This document shows, piece by piece, positions 58,558-64,000 of a stretch of DNA of 64,000 bases. The DNA is taken from positions 29,448,426 through 29,512,425 of the forward strand of contig OX328106.1 in assembly GCA_946811185.2 (NCBI GenBank). Reading direction: 5' to 3'. Position numbers and translations under genes: made by a program. This DNA is from Hippopus hippopus (taxonomy: Eukaryota; Mollusca; Bivalvia; Cardiida; Cardiidae). The notes under the pieces are model-generated. The model worked only from the letters and a program-made list of their open reading frames with translations. It did not search any database and had not been told where the DNA came from. The first letter of the stretch is position 1, and every line of letters begins with the position of its first letter.

Positions 58558-59180
58558 TCGACTGCTTTTGTTGACCGTTAAGGTTTAAACAAGACTGTAC
58601 AGACTTTCAGTCTGATCATGGATCAACACTATCTGAGATATCGTGAGGCACACAACCTACAGCCGTGAACGATTTACACTGTGATAGTATGTGAGAAACG
58701 CGTGTCTACAAAATACCGAACGGTAAAGGATCTTAATCAGACTGCAAGCTTTGTCCAGTCTGATCTTGATCTAAAGGTTTATTTGCACGAAAAAAAAAAA
58801 AAAGCTTCAGAACGGTAATAGAACAAATATATGTATTTTTTTACTAAGTGTGAAATAACTATTTCATTTACTATACACTGTAATGACTATGAATTTTCAC
58901 CTTAAAAAAAATTTAAAAAATGCTTTGGAGTTTGATCGCTTTTATTTATTTACCGTAAAAGATGATATACCTCTAGGATTTCGGCATAACAATGTGCAAC
59001 TAACCGGTTCTGTCTTTGAAAATCAAATATTTTATGAGTAGGAATTTTATTAGTATTCACCAAATGTAAACAAAACTTTGGCGCCCAAAACAGTAGAGCT
59101 GTCATTTTAAAGATGATATTAAAATATGAAAATGCCTTACTTCTACCCGGGTAAGGAATAACAGAACTGTTTACCAAACG

Positions 59181-59300
59181 GCCGGTAGCTCAGTGGTTAG
59201 CGTATCTGACTCGTGACCTGGAGGTTGCTGGTTCTATATCCGGTGGCGGCGAACTTTCTTTCCGGCGATTTTTAGCCTCTCACCTCTGATGCATGTGAGA
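59181..59300 (+). repeat. tRNA-like SINE
   Basis: GGTAGCTCAGTGGTTAGCG is a consensus A box; GCTGGTTCTATATCCGG is the B-box region. The start of the adjacent minisatellite follows. Confidence 0.68.
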
Positions 59301-59339
59301 AAAGTAGTCAGTTTAGATTGATGAAAAAAGATAGTCATC

Positions 59340-60560
59340 GTTCCTCACAAAACACCAGATTTACAAAATTAGTGATAACGAATATCCTTCACCAAACACA
59401 AGATTGACAATATGAATAGTAACTATTGTGATTCACCGAACACCAGATTGATGAAACCAGTTATAATAAATTTACCCAACCCGACACCGGATAAACAAAA
59501 TGATGATAATCTTTACCAAAGACACGAGACTGACAAAATCAGCGATAATACATAAACCTAAGCAAACACCAGATTGACTAAATGAAGAATAATTGTTGTA
59601 TACCACCAAACACAAGTTTGACAGATTCAGTGATAATCTATGAACCTTAAAGAAGCATAAGATTGACAAAATAAGGATGATTAGTGTTCCTTACCATATT
59701 ACCGAAATCAGGAATAACACCATACCAGACACCATATTGTCAAGACAATGACAACTTTTTTACCTCACCGAATACCAGATTGACGAAATAGTAATAATTT
59801 ATATACAATGTACCTAATCAAATACGAGATTGGAAAAAAAAAAAGATAATTGTTGTGCTAATTGTTGTGATTGACGGAATCAGTGACAATACTTAACCAA
59901 AACACTAGATTGACAAAAAAATGATAATTTTTGTACCTCACCAAACATCACATATACGTAATCAGTGACAGTACAGAACATAATAGAATTTTTATTGCTA
60001 AAAGTAATTTCCAGCACTTTTAACAAATATACATGTCTAAAGAAAAAAACGTATATAACCAAGCTGAGGATTGACAAAATACTTATTATTATTGCAGTTC
60101 ACCAAACACAAGATTGACAAGATCAGTGATAATCATTATTATACCTCACCAATCACCAGATTATCAACATTATGATAATTACTGTACAAAGCACCAGATT
60201 GACGAAATCGGTGATAATACATTTGACTCACCTAACACCGGATTAACGAAATCGGTGATATTACATTTGCCTTACCTAACACCAGATTGACGAAATCGGT
60301 GATATTACATTTGCCTCACCTAACACCAGATTGACGAAATCGGTGATAATACATTTGCCTCACCTAACACCAGATTGACGAAATCGGTGATAATACATTT
60401 GACTACCTAACACTGGATTGTCGAAATCAGTGATCAGTGATCATCCTTACCAGATTTACTTTACCAAATACCAGATATACTAAATAATGATTAATATTCT
60501 ACCTCACCATACTCTAGATTTACAAAATTAGTGCAAATACGAGTACCTCACTAAACATCA
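59340..60560 (+). repeat. Minisatellite with a 44-bp unit
   Basis: The unit contains CACCAGATTGACGAAATCGG and a CATTTGCCTCACCTAA end. Near-exact units start at 60192, 60236, 60280, 60324 and 60368. Flanking units to 59340 and 60560 are heavily diverged and variable in length. Confidence 0.88.
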
Positions 60561-61571
60561 TTTTGACACAATAAAACATTTCAGAATATCTGTTGGACAA
60601 GATTTTCCATTCTATAAATAAATACGCTGAAGATATATGTAATCTCCATAGTAAGTCTTGTTTCTGTTTCCTGAACGTTTCTTAAATACTGTTAACGCCT
60701 TGATCACAAAGAACCTTGATGGTGACTTGCTGTTCTTCAGTTAATGCTAACATGATGACGTGGTTAAGACCCTTGTTGATCTTTCCTTTATGTCCAAATG
60801 ACTTTTTGATTTCATTTAAGCTTCAAAAATTGTCAAATTAAATGTTTTATTGAACAGACAACGCATTGCAGTGGTTTGATCACCAAAACAAAATGCTGAT
60901 TAATTCTGACCGTCTTGCTGTTTGACTGATTATAAAAGTTAAATTATTTTAAAAAGGGAGGTATTATAACTAAAAGAGGTAGCAAGGTAATGTCAATTAG
61001 TATTTTAACCATTAAAACATCTTTATCGACTTCGAAAATAAAAATACTAAGAAAAAAATGGTGAAAAAAGGTTGTGTGAAGGAACTTTTGGAGGGCAGTG
61101 TATGTGCATAGTATAATCACACATTGTGTATTTTGATGCAAAAACTGAAAATGAAACAGAAACCAGTCAAACCATGACAATGATTTTATAGCTTGACTCG
61201 TTTCCATTGTTTCAAACATTGTTCTATAATCTGAATATCTGAATTTAAGATCAGGCTGCACATGTTGTACGGCCTGATCTTGCTTTACAGGTCTGCGCTG
61301 AGAACAAGCAGTTTTGCTAACCGAGTGAAGGGTTAAATGCCGAGGCTTCCTTTCAAAATGCTTCAAAGACACAGATCATGCGTGAGAAAGTAGGAGTAAT
61401 ATTAAAATTTACTCGTCTTCTATGGAGGTGATATTAGCAAACATAAGTTTTTATTGAAGCAAACGCGGTATTGACATCGTGTGACTAGCTGAATTATGTT
61501 ACATGTTAATATAAAGTAGATGAGGAAATATATTTGTTATGCAGTGTATATCGTCTTGAAAATTTGACTTA

Positions 61572-61601
61572 CAACCACCACCGCCACCACCACCAACATA
61601 G
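61572..61601 (+). repeat. Short ACC microsatellite
   Basis: ACAACCACCACCGCCACCAC and continuing. Confidence 0.8.
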
Positions 61602-61879
61602 CACAACAAAGTCACGTTACACGATTTGACATAATCTTGTAAAAATATGGATAATCAACAGGAATTGAGGTTTATTACATAAAAAACATGTTAATCCGTT
61701 GTGGTATAAGAAATTGCTCATGAAATTTTTCGACATGATGCAAGACACAAGAAGTCTTTACTAAGGTACATGTCTAACAAGAGATATTACCTTTTATGTA
61801 TGAGAGTAATGTTGGTTGAACATTATCGAAGTTCGTGAAGGCGATTAATTTATGTTGCTTTAAATTTCTGAAACTTTTT

Positions 61880-62440
61880 TGAGTTTTATTATTCATTCGA
61901 GATTAGCAAAGATAAAGTTCTAAATAAAGTGTGTTCTGATTACTCATAAGTTACAATACACGTCAAATGTTACGTCTTCAGTCTAGAATTAGCTGGTGTT
62001 TATACTCGTATTACGTCACATAACAGGAACAGAGACCCTAGGAACAGAAACACTAGGAACGCATGGCTAAGTGAACTGGTTACCCTGAAATGAATACAAT
62101 TAAAACGGCGTTAAGAACTGGATTATCATAGAAAGGAGTACATAGTTCCCGAAATTCTTTAGATCTCTACAATTCTTATGAGATTAGCAAAGATATTTTT
62201 ATTTTTAAGTTTACTTTTATTATTTATGAAGTTACGATACGCTTCATTACGTCCCTGCAGGATTGGCTGGTGTTTTTATTACGTCTTATTACAGGAATAG
62301 AAACCCTACGAACGCATGGATGAGTGAAATGGTTGCCGTGAAATAGATATAATCAAAACCGTGTTGAGCACTGGATGATCAAAGAAAGAAGCGTATCTTT
62401 TTTTATAATTTTTTAAAGCCTGTACAAAGAGATTACCAAG
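61880..62440 (+). repeat. ~280-bp direct tandem duplication upstream of the PAN gene
   Basis: GAGATTAGCAAAGATA (about 61900 and 62180), AGCTGGTGTTT/GGCTGGTGTTT (61990 and 62267), GAACGCATGG and GGATNATCANAGAAAG recur about 278 b apart. The units are diverged. No coding is seen. Confidence 0.78.
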
Positions 62441-63405
62441 AAAATACCCTATGTTCTAAATGAAGTATGCATTAAATATAATACAATACATTCATTTTTA
62501 TTGCGATCGTTGCTGACCTTATGACCATTTCAATTAGGCTTAGTCATTGTCTAAAGCCAGAGGATTCACTAAATAACAGCTGTTGATTTTTTTCTGTTGC
62601 TATAGCGACGTTTTCCATACAGGCTACTTTGAAGTCTTTGCCCATTAGACAACACCGTCGTAACAAAAATAAGTTTGTAACGAGCAATTGCTCCTTTTCT
62701 AGCTATCGATTTAATTTACGTCTACTGCAGTTATGTTAGACATTTTATTTGTGCTGGACATAGTCAGAATACGAGGCATTTTTCTGAGATTTCTGATTGA
62801 TAATGCCGGAATTTGTATTTTTCTTACAGAGATCTGAATCTGTAAAGTATTCAGTGAAAATAGTCTGGAAACAGAACAGTTTATGACGTGTGGTGTCTTC
62901 ATCTCTAGTTAGAGGCATTTTGCCAGTACTGTAATGGTTTTCAAAGACATGGCTGTATCACGGAAGTATAGCTAGCAAACACACAAACTGTTCTGTTGGT
63001 AGTCAACGTTCTAGATCTGACATCGCTATCATAAACAATGTAAATATCAGTGGATTGACATTTCCTTATACAGATACATTAGTAGTATCAGTATTCACAA
63101 TTCATTCTTCATGGCATTCTTTGTATTCTTCTCAAGAATTTTTCAACACAACGCAGCATTTGATTGGCTAAACCAAATGGTTAAGCCAACCATAAGTTTC
63201 GTTACTTTCCAAATCAAATCTAGAATAGCACTAAGAATAGCATTTAGAATGGTTGCTGAATGCTTCTTTTCTTTCTAACAAAATCTCTTCGAAAATAACA
63301 GAAATATGTCAGCGTATGTTAATCAGACGTATGAATGTATACCTAAATGTGAAACGTCGCCGTATCGTTAAAGAAAATGTGAAAAGGTAGCCATATCGTT
63401 AAAAG

Positions 63406-63721
63406 ATGGATGTAGGAAAGCAAGCTTTGGACATTTACAGTGTAGTTGTGATTAGTTTTGTTCTGTTCAGTAAACTTATCAGTACTGCACCATACTATAC
63501 TCTGGATATCACATACAGTAACCTCAACTGTCCGACAGTGACCATTGAACTCGGGACCGCAAGGAGTGAATTAGATTGTCTCGTTCGATGTCATAAACTT
63601 GGTGAATGCCATGGTTTCTTTTATAACGGTTTCTCTCAATCGTGTTATGGGACTACTGTATCCATACCAACGAATGCATTTTGCACGACGATGTCTGGAA
63701 ATCTTTATTATGTCGCTACAA
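63406..63721 (+). CDS. Secreted PAN/apple-like protein, first coding exon (partial gene)
   Basis: ATG with A at -3 and G at +4 opens a signal peptide (hydrophobic core IYSVVVISFVLF, cleavage near STA 26-28). It is followed by a cysteine-rich stretch with Cys42, 58, 62, 68, 80 and 93. The LDCLVRC and ECHGFFYN blocks match the helix and strand of PAN/apple domains, which bind proteins or sugars outside the cell. The coding frame ends in phase 1 at donor GTAAGG (63722). The open frame runs on to 63981, but that part is low-complexity and repeat DNA, so I treat it as intron. The remaining exons lie beyond the window. Confidence 0.75.
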
Positions 63722-63856
63722 GTAAGGATCCTAATTTTATTTTTTTGTATGTGAACATTTCTTTTAATTCTGTTGGTTTCATTTCCAATGTGTGTATGTG
63801 TGTGTGTACTTCTATGTCATTGTTAAACGTAAATCCCACTTTTTTTTTTATATATC

Positions 63857-64000
63857 TTAGTCGAAAACATTTGCTATTGGTCCTTTTTATCCATGTCAAT
63901 GGACCAGTATATCTCTTAATTCAGTCAGTCGTTAGATGGATTTTATGGATCCATAATTTTATGATGACTTACTTGGTATAATGCATCAAGGATATGCATG
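63857..64000. repeat. CAGCCTGCGCAG-type element, partial at window end
   Basis: GAAAACATTTGCTATTGGTC and the following GTCAATGGACCAGTATATC block match the right half of the copy at 33504. It lies in the first intron of the PAN gene. Confidence 0.65.

Larger units (their letters stand above)
60600..63405. other. Upstream region of the PAN gene: no coding exon seen
   Basis: AT-rich, largely single-copy DNA with one ~68-bp palindrome, a tandem duplication and an ACC run. No clear TATA or initiator was assigned. Confidence 0.55.

Noticed and set aside
59181..59252. Candidate functional tRNA gene
   Set aside because: A and B boxes are present, but the B box is imperfect and I could not pair an acceptor stem; better explained as a SINE head.
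60944..61372. 142-codon minus-strand frame
   Set aside because: It reads through a ~68-bp palindrome and T-rich DNA; no domain seen.
63722..63981. Continuation of the PAN open frame past 63721
   Set aside because: A consensus donor GTAAGG occurs there, and the downstream frame is poly-Phe and repeat-derived.

Overview
The window looks like nuclear DNA from a bivalve mollusc, probably a heterodont clam or mussel. It is AT-rich, has small exons in large introns, uses canonical GT-AG splicing, and is packed with short palindromic DNA elements and tRNA-like SINEs. A metazoan caspase, a PAN/apple-type secreted protein and an immunoglobulin/EGF protein are present. No bacterial operon, rRNA, CRISPR array or complete transposase gene is visible. 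The species call is inference; the animal origin is firm.

Three genes can be supported, all on the + strand. (1) 8214-45733 is an 11-exon gene for a secreted protein of 533 residues. It has a signal peptide, a cysteine-rich module, one Ig domain, a second copy of the same cysteine-rich module and three EGF-like repeats. All ten splice phases agree and the summed exon length (1602 b) is an exact multiple of three, so the model is closed from ATG to stop. I do not recognise the duplicated module as a named family. (2) 55891-58037 is a 3-exon effector-type caspase of 303 residues with both catalytic residues and a short prodomain. (3) From 63406 the first coding exon of a secreted PAN/apple-like protein runs to a donor at 63722; the rest lies beyond the window.

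Most of the remainder is repeats. The dominant one is a ~225-bp palindromic element with TTAA at both ends and CCCTTTACCA-like termini, which suggests a piggyBac-type non-autonomous element. I count 57 scored copies plus about 18 fragments in 64 kb, many with a hairpin of 33-bp arms around one central base. They sit upstream of gene 1, in nearly every intron and between genes. Adjacent copies sometimes share one TTAA, some have two identical arms, some have lost the hairpin, and one (8460-10581) contains two further transposons, each with its own terminal inverted repeats and target duplication. Other repeats include a second palindromic family centred on a CAGCCTGCGCAG-like core, a ~68-bp palindrome, tRNA-like SINEs, a six-unit 155-bp satellite (17020-18110), a ~140-bp tandem repeat (52130-52935), a 44-bp minisatellite (59340-60560) and several one- or two-copy foldback elements.

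The genes do not form a pathway that the sequence can show. The Ig/EGF protein and the PAN protein are predicted to be exported; the caspase is predicted to be a cytosolic cell-death protease. The most interesting items are the unclassified duplicated cysteine-rich module and the density and behaviour of the TTAA hairpin element.
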